Shown: positions 17,268 to 25,574, counted from the first letter of the stretch. The stretch: 33,230 nt of DNA from Oppiella nova (GCA_905397405.1 CAJPVJ010000193.1:1-33230), one strand, 5' to 3'. Notes: generated by a model from the letters alone, not told the origin. Translations and numbers: made by a program.

Positions 17268-17599
17268 GATCTGTTGATATTTCATAAATGGCTTGCGTTG
17301 TAGGTTAAAATTGAGCATGAGACGTATACGTCGTAAAGCATGAATGAGAATAGCGAGACTATTTTCGAGTTTCATAACGAAGACTGAGATAATTTTAGCC
17401 ACAACCCTGAGCAAGAACAAAGCACTGCTTTGTTTGCAGCGCAAGGCGCAGCGGGGGACTAGTGTGTTTTTTGCCGCTACGTGTTACCTTGCGAAACGAT
17501 GTTTCTCATCATTTAGAGTGACTAAATTTCGTATTTCGTGTCTAGTATCGCCTAAAAACCACACGTAGTCGCAAACATAGACGAATTGTCAACAGACCC
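17267..17599. mobile_element. MITE-like non-coding element, 333 bases
   Basis: The ends are imperfect inverted repeats. The left GGATCTGTTGATATTTC and the reverse complement of the right end, GGGTCTGTTGACAATTC, agree at 18 of the first 24 positions. The inside has no transposase frame, only short incidental frames, and holds a 12-base palindrome GACGTATACGTC at 17321-17332. Flanking trinucleotides are TTA and TGA, so no exact target duplication remains. A decayed relative lies at 14051-14137. It is probably mobilised in trans by an IS with matching ends, whose family I cannot name. The remaining bases to 17692 are non-coding apart from the hairpin at 17655-17679. Confidence 0.68.
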
Positions 17600-17654
17600 T
17601 GAACTTCTATAGTTAAAAAATTATGTGTATAAGTAAAGTCAGTAAATAAGTTTG

Positions 17655-17683
17655 AAGAGGTGTTTAAGTAACACCTCTTTTAT
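17655..17683. terminator. hairpin at the end of the amidohydrolase gene
   Basis: AAGAGGTGTT (17655-17664) pairs perfectly with AACACCTCTT (17670-17679) around a 5-base loop. The T-tract favours the rightward strand (TTTTATC), but its position 14 bases past the stop of the leftward gene at 17693 suggests it ends that transcript. Confidence 0.5.
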
Positions 17684-17692
17684 CTTGTAAAA

Positions 17693-18757
17693 TTACAAAC
17701 GATAGAATTGTTTGGCATTATGGTGGAAGATATTTTTCAGTGCATTTTCATCATATTGCATCACAATATCACTAAACGCATCAATGATATTCACTAGACT
17801 GGTATTGACCCGATCCATTGGGAAATTAGAAGCAAACATCACCCGATAGGTGCCAAAACTTTCCAAAGCATGCAGAATCAGTGGTGCAACAAGATCAATG
17901 ATTTGTTGTTTAGAGGCCAGTTGTTTTTTCTTATAAAATTGATGACCAAGCACTGGCATAAATAGACCAGACATTTTGGTATATACATTTGGATAAGCGG
18001 ATAATTCAGCAATAGCATCTTGCCATTGATAAAAAATATTTTCACGTGCTGTTTTAGATAAGCCTGTATTTTGTCCAATTTTACCAAACAGACCTGCTGG
18101 TGTACCAAAGTGGTCTAAAACAATTGAGGTTTCTGGGAACTTTTTTGCCAGCTCAATTACATCGGGAATTTGATGAGAATACACCCAAGCATCAAAACTC
18201 AGGTTATGTTGCGCGAGTTGTTCAAAGCCTTTTAAGAACTTTTTCTCGGTATACAGATGGGGGAGATCCGTCCAATTATGCACGCCTTTATCTTCATGAA
18301 AGGCAGCCATGCGGCGTATACCGCGCAAACGTTTGGATGCTTTTTGGTGTAACTTTAAAATCTTTTTGAAATTAGGATCACAAGGGTCTGCGGTAGCCAC
18401 GATGCCACCAAGTTTTATGGTGTTTTCATTAAAGGGTAAGGATTCAATAAATTCTGTTTCACCCACGACACCTTTGCCTTTCTGTTTGGCCCAACTGGCT
18501 TCAATATGTACTACTTGCTCGACCGTATATGAGCCAAGATCATTTTTATAGTCTTGTGGTAAATAGGGGCGGGTGATGTGCTCGGTTAGTCCAACCGTTT
18601 CAATCAAATCTTTAGCTTTGACTAAACGCACCATTTTATCGAGTAGGAATGGACGCTTGCCCAAAAGCTTTACCGCAAATGCTGCTGCATGAGGGGTGTT
18701 GTAGGGATCCCATTGGTGAATATGTGGGTCAATGATTGGAAAATTCAAATCTTGCAT
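17693..18757 (-). CDS. amidohydrolase-2-family metal-dependent hydrolase
   Basis: The protein has 354 residues and a TIM-barrel hydrolase pattern. IIDPHIHQWD near residue 10 gives the HxH metal site (His12, His14), and VVHIEASWAKQKG, LRGIRRMAAFH, SIVLDHFGTP and MFASNFPMDR follow in the usual order. In this last motif many relatives have SD where this has SN, so the usual catalytic aspartate may be replaced. Relatives act on lactones, dicarboxylates or aromatic acids, and the substrate here is unknown. There is no signal peptide. GGAC lies about 6 bases before ATG 18757. It is monocistronic, and no catabolic partners are adjacent. Confidence 0.87.
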   Translation of the reverse strand: MQDLNFPIIDPHIHQWDPYNTPHAAAFAVKLLGKRPFLLDKMVRLVKAKDLIETVGLTEHITRPYLPQDYKNDLGSYTVEQVVHIEASWAKQKGKGVVGETEFIESLPFNENTIKLGGIVATADPCDPNFKKILKLHQKASKRLRGIRRMAAFHEDKGVHNWTDLPHLYTEKKFLKGFEQLAQHNLSFDAWVYSHQIPDVIELAKKFPETSIVLDHFGTPAGLFGKIGQNTGLSKTARENIFYQWQDAIAELSAYPNVYTKMSGLFMPVLGHQFYKKKQLASKQQIIDLVAPLILHALESFGTYRVMFASNFPMDRVNTSLVNIIDAFSDIVMQYDENALKNIFHHNAKQFYRL

Positions 18758-18906
18758 ATAACGTCCAAATTGTTATTTATTATCAAAATACAATACATGA
18801 ATTTTATAAAAGGTGAATATTGTCACTTGGTAAATTTATGGGATAAGGTCATTGGGAGGATCAGTTGATTTTATTGTTTTAGGGATGACTGCCGAAAGAT
18901 TGTTAT

Positions 18907-18937
18907 AAAAAAATAACCTCATTGAAGAGGCTATTTT
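18907..18937 (-). terminator. intrinsic terminator after the first DUF3144 gene
   Basis: On the leftward strand AAAATAGCCTC pairs with GAGGTTATTTT (one G-U pair) across 6 bases and runs into seven T, seen as A at 18907-18913. It lies about 40 bases past the stop at 18975. Confidence 0.82.
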
Positions 18938-18974
18938 ATCAATGCTTAGATCAATCTAAGATGATTTATCTCAA

Positions 18975-19379
18975 TCAGTGTTGATGATCATGGCCATCTT
19001 GATCATGTTTGTGGGTATGAAAATCTTCGTTTTTACGGAAACGGAGATAATTTTCAAACTGCTCACAATACTCATCATAATTGTCTTCAAGCATCATTTG
19101 GAATTGTTGCAATATATAAGACATGACTTGTTCTTTGGCGTCACGCATTTCATCACCATCTTTAAAGGTGTTTGCAGCAACCCAGGTATTAAAACGTGCA
19201 GTAGCGAAGAGCATTGCTGAGCTGACTTGTCCACGAAGTTCTTCTGGCTTAGGTTGCTGTCCTTTCGCTGGGCGGCAAAACTCATTGGCTTGTTTGATAA
19301 ACTCATCCGCACGCTCAAAAAAAACAGCATTTAAAGCTTCTTCTTCGGTGACATCAGTAGCATCGATTTTTTGAGACAT
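18975..19379 (-). CDS. DUF3144 protein with histidine-rich tail
   Basis: The protein has 134 residues and is small, acidic and cytoplasmic. The DUF3144 pattern is seen as FFERADEFIKQANEFC, then SSAMLFATARFNTWVAA, then VMSYILQQFQMMLEDNYDEYCEQFENY. The family has no known function. Its C-terminus, unlike that of the neighbouring paralogue, ends in a histidine/aspartate run (HTHKHDQDGHDHQH) that could bind metal. GGAAAAG lies about 6 bases before ATG 19379. It lies 53 bases downstream of its paralogue at 19433-19804 in the same direction, so the two probably share a transcript that ends at 18907-18937. Confidence 0.82.
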   Translation of the reverse strand: MSQKIDATDVTEEEALNAVFFERADEFIKQANEFCRPAKGQQPKPEELRGQVSSAMLFATARFNTWVAANTFKDGDEMRDAKEQVMSYILQQFQMMLEDNYDEYCEQFENYLRFRKNEDFHTHKHDQDGHDHQH

Positions 19380-19432
19380 GACTTTTCCACATAGCGTATT
19401 TCATTGGTGGGCTATTATAGGCAATCCAAGAG

Positions 19433-19804
19433 TTAAACGAAACGCTTTACTTCTTCTGTATCTGAATTTGCAAAATAGCTGTCAAAATTTTCTTGATATT
19501 CATCGAGATGATCTTCAAGCATGAGTTTAAATTGTTCCACATAATAGTCTAAGATGACTTGGCGATCCGCTTTAAAATCTGGTGCTTGATTGTAGGCACA
19601 AGCTGCATGCCAAATACTATAACGGGCATTGGCATACATAAATGAAGCACTGATCTTTCCAGGATGTGCTGTTAGGTGTGAAACTTGTTGATTTTGATCT
19701 GCAAATTGATTGGCGAGAGCAATAAATTCATCAGCACGCTCATAAAAGTATTCGTCAGATTCAACTTCTTCAGTTTCTTCAAAAAAATCATTATTTTCGG
19801 ACAT
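19433..19804 (-). CDS. DUF3144 protein, second copy
   Basis: The protein has 123 residues from ATG 19804. An ATG two codons earlier (19810) directly touches the AGGA and is too close, so the second is preferred. The pattern is FYERADEFIALANQFADQ, then GKISASFMYANARYSIW, then VILDYYVEQFKLMLEDHLDEYQENFDSYF. It aligns throughout with the product of 18975-19379 but lacks the histidine tail and has a different acidic N-terminus (FFEETEEVESDEYF). The pair looks like an old tandem duplication. It is the upstream gene of the pair and is divergent from the gene at 19893. The function is unknown. Confidence 0.82.
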   Translation of the reverse strand: MSENNDFFEETEEVESDEYFYERADEFIALANQFADQNQQVSHLTAHPGKISASFMYANARYSIWHAACAYNQAPDFKADRQVILDYYVEQFKLMLEDHLDEYQENFDSYFANSDTEEVKRFV

Positions 19805-19892
19805 TATCATTCCTTTTCATAGACTTGTTTCATTGATATAACTATAGCATACTCAAATAGCCTAAGCTTAATAAATACTCAAGGAGTAGATA

Positions 19893-20525
19893 ATGCAAGA
19901 TGCGATTGCCATACAAAGCTTGAAAAGTGATATTGCATTATTACGCCAAAATATTTGGCCGCCTGTAGACTTGAGCAATGTTGAAGGTTTGCCAATTTAT
20001 TATGGAACCCAATCCGCAGTAGAGGCTTACTATAAACAGTGGCTTGGGTTGCTTGAAAGGGCACAAACCTTGTATCAACCTTTTATGCAGGATGAGGCTT
20101 TAGATGTGGCTCAATTACCCAGCCATTTAAATTTACCTTTGTTCTTTTTTCATGTAGATCGGATTCGAATTAATAAAACCCGTGCCAAAGAATCAAAAAC
20201 TTTTCGTGGGATAGCTTCACTGGTTGAGAAATGTGGGCAATTTGAACCCAGCCAAATTAAAAATATGTCGCAGTGGTTAAACAGTGATGATACCGCAGCC
20301 TTGGTTGCGCATCGTGAGTTCATTGATTTAAGAACCTATATTTTTCAGTATGGACAAAGAGAATATACGAGAACACGATTTTATGTGAATGGTTTAATCT
20401 TGAGCACTGAAAAAGATTTTAAATTGGTGGATGCCCGAGATAAGCCGCGCAAGCCACGTAATGATAGCTATGCTGATCCTTTAGCGGATAACAATCTCTG
20501 GAAAGTATTTGGCAAATATCGTTAG
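19893..20525 (+). CDS. hypothetical protein, unrecognised
   Basis: The protein has 210 residues from ATG 19893, with a good AAGGAG 8 bases upstream, so expression is likely. I do not recognise the family. It has no signal peptide or membrane span. The N-terminus looks helical (IQSLKSDIALLRQNIW), the middle holds LNLPLFFFHVDRIRINKTRAKESKTFRG, and the C-terminus is basic then polar (KPRKPRNDSYADPLADNNLWKVFGKYR). The mixture of aromatic and basic residues in RIRINKTRAK and QYGQREYTRTRFY would suit nucleic-acid or phosphate contact, but that is speculation. It is divergent from the DUF3144 pair with 88 bases between start codons. Confidence 0.75.
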   Translation: MQDAIAIQSLKSDIALLRQNIWPPVDLSNVEGLPIYYGTQSAVEAYYKQWLGLLERAQTLYQPFMQDEALDVAQLPSHLNLPLFFFHVDRIRINKTRAKESKTFRGIASLVEKCGQFEPSQIKNMSQWLNSDDTAALVAHREFIDLRTYIFQYGQREYTRTRFYVNGLILSTEKDFKLVDARDKPRKPRNDSYADPLADNNLWKVFGKYR

Positions 20526-20625
20526 GCTGTTGTGAAATAGATGGTTGTAGATTTTGTTAAACTTGCTGTGATTTTTTAACTTTGTTGTTTTTCTAGCTAC
20601 AAAATGAAACAAGTAAATTATTTTA

Positions 20626-20658
20626 AGCACTGACTAAAAATAAGATTTAGTCAGTGCT
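20626..20658. terminator. convergent-gene hairpin without a T-tract
   Basis: AGCACTGACTAAA (20626-20638) pairs perfectly with TTTAGTCAGTGCT (20646-20658) across 7 bases. It sits between the ends of two converging genes, at 20525 and 20676. Neither side has a clear T-run, so termination is inferred from position and stem strength. Confidence 0.5.
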
Positions 20659-20675
20659 ATATAAAAGAATATCTT

Positions 20676-21647
20676 TTATTTTACAGCATCAATTGCAACA
20701 CTTGCTGTTTTGTTAAACAGCGTACATTCTGACTTTAAGCCATTTAGATAAGCTTCTGCTAACTGAGCATTTATACTGTTTTTACCAAACTCAGCAACAG
20801 CATCTTGATAATCTCGTTCATATTGCTTAATTTGGCTTGCAAGTATGTCATATTCACCCGCAGTGTAATAGTTTGCAGGGTAATAGTCAGAGCCGATTTT
20901 AGCTACGGCATCAACCGATGTATTCAATTGCATGTCTCGGGATAAATCTAAGTTGAATTTTCCTAGCGTCGTTGAAATATAACCATCTTTAAAATATTTT
21001 GATGGGTTGTAATTATTCAGACGATTGTCTGAATAAAGATCAGCGAAGTTTGTATTTGTTGAAGAGGAAATTGATCTTAAACACGTTGATCCAGATGGGA
21101 ATGTTTTGCCTTTAAGTTTTTGCACATAATATGAAGAATAAGCGCCAACTATTGAGCTAAGCGCAATATTTGAGCCAGCATAATGCTCAAATCCATTGAT
21201 ATATGGACTAATTGCTTTGCCTGTTAAGTTGACTGTTTCAAATTTTTCAGTTAATTCCAATTGGTTATAGTTACGTGATGAATAGGGTGTAAATGTCCAA
21301 ACTGTCGCTGTTTTCGATTTCAATGTTGCATATTGATAGCCTAAATCAGTTTTACTTTTAGGCGCGTCATAGAGCCCATCTGTTGCTAAATAATCACTTA
21401 AAAGATCAGATGAAAGGAACTGTGTTGAACCATCAACGTTATATTCACCATTGATGTACATCTGCTTATTGTTAAAGCTAAACTTTACTTTAGTAAAGAG
21501 GTTAATGTCTTGAGTTGAACCGCCAGTTTCATATCCAAACCATTCAGATTCGTTGTTTGTTGTATAATCCCCAGCATCTGAATCACCTCCACATGCGGTT
21601 AAAAATAATGAAGAAATGATGGTAAAAGACAGTAATTTAATTTTCAT
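20676..21647 (-). CDS. predicted outer-membrane lipoprotein, function unknown
   Basis: The precursor has 323 residues. The lipoprotein signal is clear: MKIKLLSFTIISSLFLTAC with the lipid cysteine at 19, followed by GGDSDAGD. The absence of Asp at +2 favours the outer membrane. The mature chain is rich in Ser, Tyr, Asn and Thr and looks mostly beta, with a helical, charged C-terminal segment (EYDILASQIKQYERDYQDAVAEFGKNS). Two further cysteines lie in STCLRSISSS and LKSECTLFN and may form a disulfide. No known domain was recognised. TTGGAA lies about 8 bases before the start. It is a single gene between a convergent and a codirectional neighbour. Confidence 0.8.
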   Translation of the reverse strand: MKIKLLSFTIISSLFLTACGGDSDAGDYTTNNESEWFGYETGGSTQDINLFTKVKFSFNNKQMYINGEYNVDGSTQFLSSDLLSDYLATDGLYDAPKSKTDLGYQYATLKSKTATVWTFTPYSSRNYNQLELTEKFETVNLTGKAISPYINGFEHYAGSNIALSSIVGAYSSYYVQKLKGKTFPSGSTCLRSISSSTNTNFADLYSDNRLNNYNPSKYFKDGYISTTLGKFNLDLSRDMQLNTSVDAVAKIGSDYYPANYYTAGEYDILASQIKQYERDYQDAVAEFGKNSINAQLAEAYLNGLKSECTLFNKTASVAIDAVK

Positions 21648-21841
21648 GAATTATTCCAAATTATAAAATATTAAAATTTATGAGTATAAAATTCTCGCTG
21701 TCATCATATTTAAACATTTTAATTTTTCAATGTTTTTTTGATGAAAAGTTAAAATTCTGTTAATTTTTATAATTATATATTGATCGAAAGCTTAAAATGA
21801 TTTTGTTGATCTCAATTTCATCCTCGCAAAAAAAAGTGCAT

Positions 21842-23101
21842 TTAATATTGAAGAACCCAAACAAAAACGATGATAAACATTGTCATATGCAAAATTTGAA
21901 TTGGAGCAAAGATCAAGGCATAGCGGCTGCCACCACTTAAAAATGCATTTATCGATTTCGCAATGGCATGTGCTGCTAAACCTAAAACAAAGGCGAGAGA
22001 TAAGATGTGATTACTCGGTTCTCCCTGAATGACAATCGTGGCCAAAGCACCATGAATTTCAAATAATGAGGCCAAAAGCGTACCTGCAATTAAACCCGCA
22101 TCGCCCAATAAAAGATTTAACCCATATACACCCGCCTGAATCAAGGTCAAAGACACTGCAATAATGGCTGCTTCTTTTAGACTAAACATACGGCTATCTG
22201 TAAGCTGATTATTTTCAATCGGTTGTGTATGACGCATAAACCATAAGGCAAAAATAGTCAGGATCGAAATAGCGATTAGACTGGGCAGTACAATGAGTTT
22301 GAACCATGTAATACTGACACCAATTACAATAATCATGAGTTGTAGTAGGGTTGCCACGCAAGACATTAATGCTGCCCCTGCATTGGCTTTGGCATCTGCA
22401 CGTCCATTTCGGACTTCTAATCCTAAGCTGGCAATGGTTGCGGTACTGGAAACAAAACCAGAAGCAAGCGAAGACAACAGCATGGCATTTTTTGATGACA
22501 ATAATCGTTTGGCAATATGTGCAAGTGCTTGCACCGCCAAAATTAAGGTGAGTAATTTTAAAATAACATAGGGGTTAAGCACAGCACCCCACAAAGCTTT
22601 GTTTGGTGTCAGTGGCAATGCAATTAATAACAATGCCAGTAAGAAAATTCCATCTTTAAATTCAGATTCTGTAATCCATTTTCCAGCAATGCCATGCATA
22701 GAATGTTTAGTCATCAACAAGGCGGTGAGGATGACCGATAAACCTGCAGCAAAAGAAATATTCCAAACGCACATTCCACCGATAAAATAAGTGAGGATAA
22801 ATGCAATTTCAGTGGTTACACCAGGATCATCAGTTTGATTCTTTAAAGAATAAATGACGATACCACCTGTAATGAATGCACCCGCAATGCCAAAATAGGG
22901 ACCAAACAAAAAGCAAACAGCGCCAAGTAAAGCGCAAATGGCAAATGACCTTAAACCCGCAAAACTATTTTGATTTTCACGTTGCTGACTTCGTTCACGT
23001 TCAAGACCGATAAGTAGACCACAACCCAATGCAGCCGCAATGATGGTGAGGAAATCGGTATATGAGCCAAATGAAAATGGATATAGCGATATAAAATTCA
23101 T
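21842..23101 (-). CDS. MgtC/SapB-family membrane protein with DUF4010
   Basis: The protein has 419 residues from ATG 23101. The in-frame TTG at 23113 overlaps the GGAGAG ribosome site and is rejected. Residues 10-130 match the MgtC/SapB domain: LGCGLLIGLERERSQQ, FAGLRSFAICALLGAV and the following spans. The rest is the DUF4010 membrane domain with about eight more hydrophobic segments, including SSTATIASLGLEVRNG and HGALATIVIQGEPS. Some MgtC relatives take part in magnesium stress or virulence, but this long form has no assigned role. No Mg-sensing leader was recognised in the roughly 175-base divergent gap to gspE. Confidence 0.85.
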   Translation of the reverse strand: MNFISLYPFSFGSYTDFLTIIAAALGCGLLIGLERERSQQRENQNSFAGLRSFAICALLGAVCFLFGPYFGIAGAFITGGIVIYSLKNQTDDPGVTTEIAFILTYFIGGMCVWNISFAAGLSVILTALLMTKHSMHGIAGKWITESEFKDGIFLLALLLIALPLTPNKALWGAVLNPYVILKLLTLILAVQALAHIAKRLLSSKNAMLLSSLASGFVSSTATIASLGLEVRNGRADAKANAGAALMSCVATLLQLMIIVIGVSITWFKLIVLPSLIAISILTIFALWFMRHTQPIENNQLTDSRMFSLKEAAIIAVSLTLIQAGVYGLNLLLGDAGLIAGTLLASLFEIHGALATIVIQGEPSNHILSLAFVLGLAAHAIAKSINAFLSGGSRYALIFAPIQILHMTMFIIVFVWVLQY

Positions 23102-23275
23102 AGTACTCTCCAAATAAGACCATGAATTAATAGAATGATTTCAATGTATCGCAAAGTTTTAGAAAAACAAAAGTTTATTTCTTAGCCATGCGTTAAATAC
23201 ATTGTTGAATTTAGAAAATCCAAGAAATACAACAATTAATTTTGTTATAGTAGATTGAGTTTCGGGGATATAACA

Positions 23276-25033
23276 ATGCAATTTAATTTTGAAATCGATA
23301 CAGCTTGGTGTTTAGAACAATTATTAAAAGATGGTCGTATTACAGAACGTGAAAAACTATTGGTACAAACCACGCATCGACAACGCGATCAGTTAAAGTG
23401 GCATCCTTTGCAATGGATAGCCAGCTTTAAGCTCGTTGATGCTAAAAATCCAGTTAAAAGACTGACATTGACCACGCTGACAGAATGGTTAGCTGAAAAA
23501 GCCGAACTTAATTCATTTACGATTGATCCTTTAAAGGCCGATGTGACTTCACTGACCAATGTCATGTCGCAAGAGTTTGCAATAAGAAATAAAATTTTAG
23601 CAGTTGAGGTCAGTGCCGATAAAATTCTGATTGGTACAGCACAGCCTTTTATGACGGATTGGGTACATAATTTAGAGCGTAGTTTAAGCCCCAAAAAAAT
23701 TGAAAAAGTAGTATTAAATCCTGAGTTATTACAACGTTATTTAACTGAGTACTATCAAGTCAGTAAAGCGGTCAGTAATTCACAAAAATCCAGTGCCTAT
23801 GATAAAGAAAATAAGGGTGTAGAAGCACTTTTACAATTGGGTGATACCCAGAATCCAGATGCCAATGATCAGCATATTGTGAAACTGGTCGATTGGGTTT
23901 TACAGTTTGCTTTTGAGCAAGGCGCGAGTGATATTCACTTAGAACCGCGTAAGGAAAAAGGCAAAATTCGTTTTCGTATCGATGGGGTACTGCATACGAT
24001 TTATAATATGCCAGCCAATACCTTAACCGCAGTTATTTCACGGATTAAAATTTTAGGTCGTATGAATGTTGCAGAAAAACGTAAACCGCAGGATGGGCGT
24101 TTAAAAACACGGACACCGAAAGGGCAAGAAACCGAGCTACGTCTTTCAACATTGCCGACTGCTTTTGGTGAAAAGTTAGTGATGCGTATTTTCGACCCAG
24201 AAGTTTTGGTACGAAGTTTTCAACAATTGGGTTTTGATGAACATTTATTGGCACAGTGGCATGCTTTAACGCAACATAGTCATGGCATTATTTTGGTGAC
24301 TGGCCCCACAGGTTCAGGTAAAACCACCACGCTTTATTCTTCGTTAAAACAATTGGCAACCGAACAAGTGAATGTCTGTACCATTGAAGATCCGATTGAG
24401 ATGTTGGAGCCAAGCTTTAACCAGATGCAGGTCAATCAAGGGATTGAGCTCGGTTTTGCTGATGGTATCCGTGCTTTGATGCGTCAAGATCCAGATATTA
24501 TTATGGTTGGAGAAATTCGTGACCAAGATACTGCCAACATGGCGATTCAGGCAGCATTAACAGGTCATTTAGTGCTTTCAACTCTGCATACCAATGATGC
24601 ACCATCAAGTCTGACACGTTTGCATGATTTAGGCGTGCAGCCTTTTTTAACCGCTGCAACGATTTTGGGAGTATTGGCTCAGCGTTTAGTGCGTAAGCTT
24701 TGCCCTCATTGCAAACAAGAAACCTTTATCAATGAACAAGAGTGGAAGCATTTGACATTTGGCTATCAGACCAAAATGCCTAGTTTTGTATATAAAGCAG
24801 TTGGATGTGAGGAATGCCGTCAAACAGGTTATAAAGGTCGTGTCGGGATTTACGAGTTTATGCCGATTAGCCTTGAAGCAAAGCAGAGAATTAGTGCGGG
24901 CGTGACTTTAGACGATTTAAAAATGCAGGCAAAAAAAGAGGGTATTGAACCATTAAGAATTGCTGGTGCGCGTAAAGTATTGGAAGGCGTAACAACGCTG
25001 GAAGAAGTCCTCAGAGTTGTGCCTTTAAATTAA
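23276..25033 (+). CDS. gspE: GspE/PulE-type secretion ATPase
   Basis: The protein has 585 residues from ATG 23276, with GGGGAT about 7 bases upstream; TTG 23255 is less likely. The N-terminal region (to about 190) is the N1E-type adaptor part. The motor follows: DIHLEPR, Walker A GPTGSGKT at about 343-350, the Asp box IEDPIE, Walker B DPDIIMVGEIRD at about 405-416, the His box LSTLHTND, and a four-cysteine zinc site CPHC (476, 479) and CEEC (511, 514). It is a cytoplasmic hexameric ATPase that powers type II secretion, or less likely type IV pili. No other secretion gene is adjacent. Acinetobacter is known to scatter its T2SS genes, so T2SS GspE is the best call, with a PilB-like paralogue as the alternative. 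Confidence 0.85.
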   Translation: MQFNFEIDTAWCLEQLLKDGRITEREKLLVQTTHRQRDQLKWHPLQWIASFKLVDAKNPVKRLTLTTLTEWLAEKAELNSFTIDPLKADVTSLTNVMSQEFAIRNKILAVEVSADKILIGTAQPFMTDWVHNLERSLSPKKIEKVVLNPELLQRYLTEYYQVSKAVSNSQKSSAYDKENKGVEALLQLGDTQNPDANDQHIVKLVDWVLQFAFEQGASDIHLEPRKEKGKIRFRIDGVLHTIYNMPANTLTAVISRIKILGRMNVAEKRKPQDGRLKTRTPKGQETELRLSTLPTAFGEKLVMRIFDPEVLVRSFQQLGFDEHLLAQWHALTQHSHGIILVTGPTGSGKTTTLYSSLKQLATEQVNVCTIEDPIEMLEPSFNQMQVNQGIELGFADGIRALMRQDPDIIMVGEIRDQDTANMAIQAALTGHLVLSTLHTNDAPSSLTRLHDLGVQPFLTAATILGVLAQRLVRKLCPHCKQETFINEQEWKHLTFGYQTKMPSFVYKAVGCEECRQTGYKGRVGIYEFMPISLEAKQRISAGVTLDDLKMQAKKEGIEPLRIAGARKVLEGVTTLEEVLRVVPLN

Positions 25034-25134
25034 TTTTGACTTAAAATAGCAAATGAAGAAATCCTAAGATTCACCTCATGTTGGTTTGTTTTAATGCTTC
25101 TATCGAAACGATGAACCGATATGAGGACACAACA

Positions 25135-25494
25135 ATGAACATCATTGCGAAAACAATTTTAACCACAAGCTTGATTGGTTTAACAAGTTTTGCTACTGCA
25201 AACACAGCGGTAAATCAATCAGCGCTTACACCAAGTTTAACCACAGTAAAACAAGCTTTAACATTGAAAGATGATACCAAAGTGCAGCTTCGTGGCAATG
25301 TAGTCAAAGCAATCGGTGATGAAAAATATCAATTCCGTGATAGCACAGGTAGCATTACTGTCGATATTGATGATGAATTATGGCAAGGTAAACCGATCGC
25401 GGCAAATGCTACAGTGACATTGTTTGGTGAGGTCGATATCGATTATAAACCGACAAAACGTGTAGAAATTGATGTAGATGCCGTGAATTTTTAA
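25135..25494 (+). CDS. periplasmic BOF (YgiW/YdeI-family) OB-fold protein
   Basis: The precursor has 119 residues from ATG 25135, with GAGGA about 9 bases upstream. An upstream in-frame ATG at 25078 adds a tail outside the signal peptide and is rejected. Residues 1-22 are a signal peptide (IIAKTILTTSLIGLTSFATA). The mature part is the bacterial OB-fold: LTTVKQALTLKDDTKVQLRGNVVKAI, KYQFRDSTGSITVDIDDELWQG, TVTLFGEVDIDY and KRVEIDVDAVNF. YgiW-type proteins are linked to oxidative and envelope stress. The gene is followed at 25658 by a QseB/QseC-like pair, the same neighbourhood as ygiW-qseBC in some Pasteurellaceae, which supports a regulatory link. Confidence 0.88.
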   Translation: MNIIAKTILTTSLIGLTSFATANTAVNQSALTPSLTTVKQALTLKDDTKVQLRGNVVKAIGDEKYQFRDSTGSITVDIDDELWQGKPIAANATVTLFGEVDIDYKPTKRVEIDVDAVNF

Positions 25495-25545
25495 TTATTT
25501 TATTTGTTAACAATAAATCACCGCAGATTCTCGTTATATTCTCTA

Positions 25546-25574
25546 AGACTACATGTGTATGCATGTGGTCTTTA
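25546..25574 (+). terminator. hairpin between the BOF gene and the response regulator gene
   Basis: AGACTACATG (25546-25555) pairs with CATGTGGTCT (25562-25571), one G-U pair, across a 6-base loop, followed only by TTTA. The short T-tract suggests a partial terminator or attenuator that would give less transcript to the two-component genes. Confidence 0.42.

Noticed and set aside
17205-17568. Short open frames on both strands (17205-17444 leftward, 17344-17568 rightward)
   Set aside because: They lie mostly or wholly inside the MITE-like element and have no ribosome site or family resemblance. Treated as repeat sequence.
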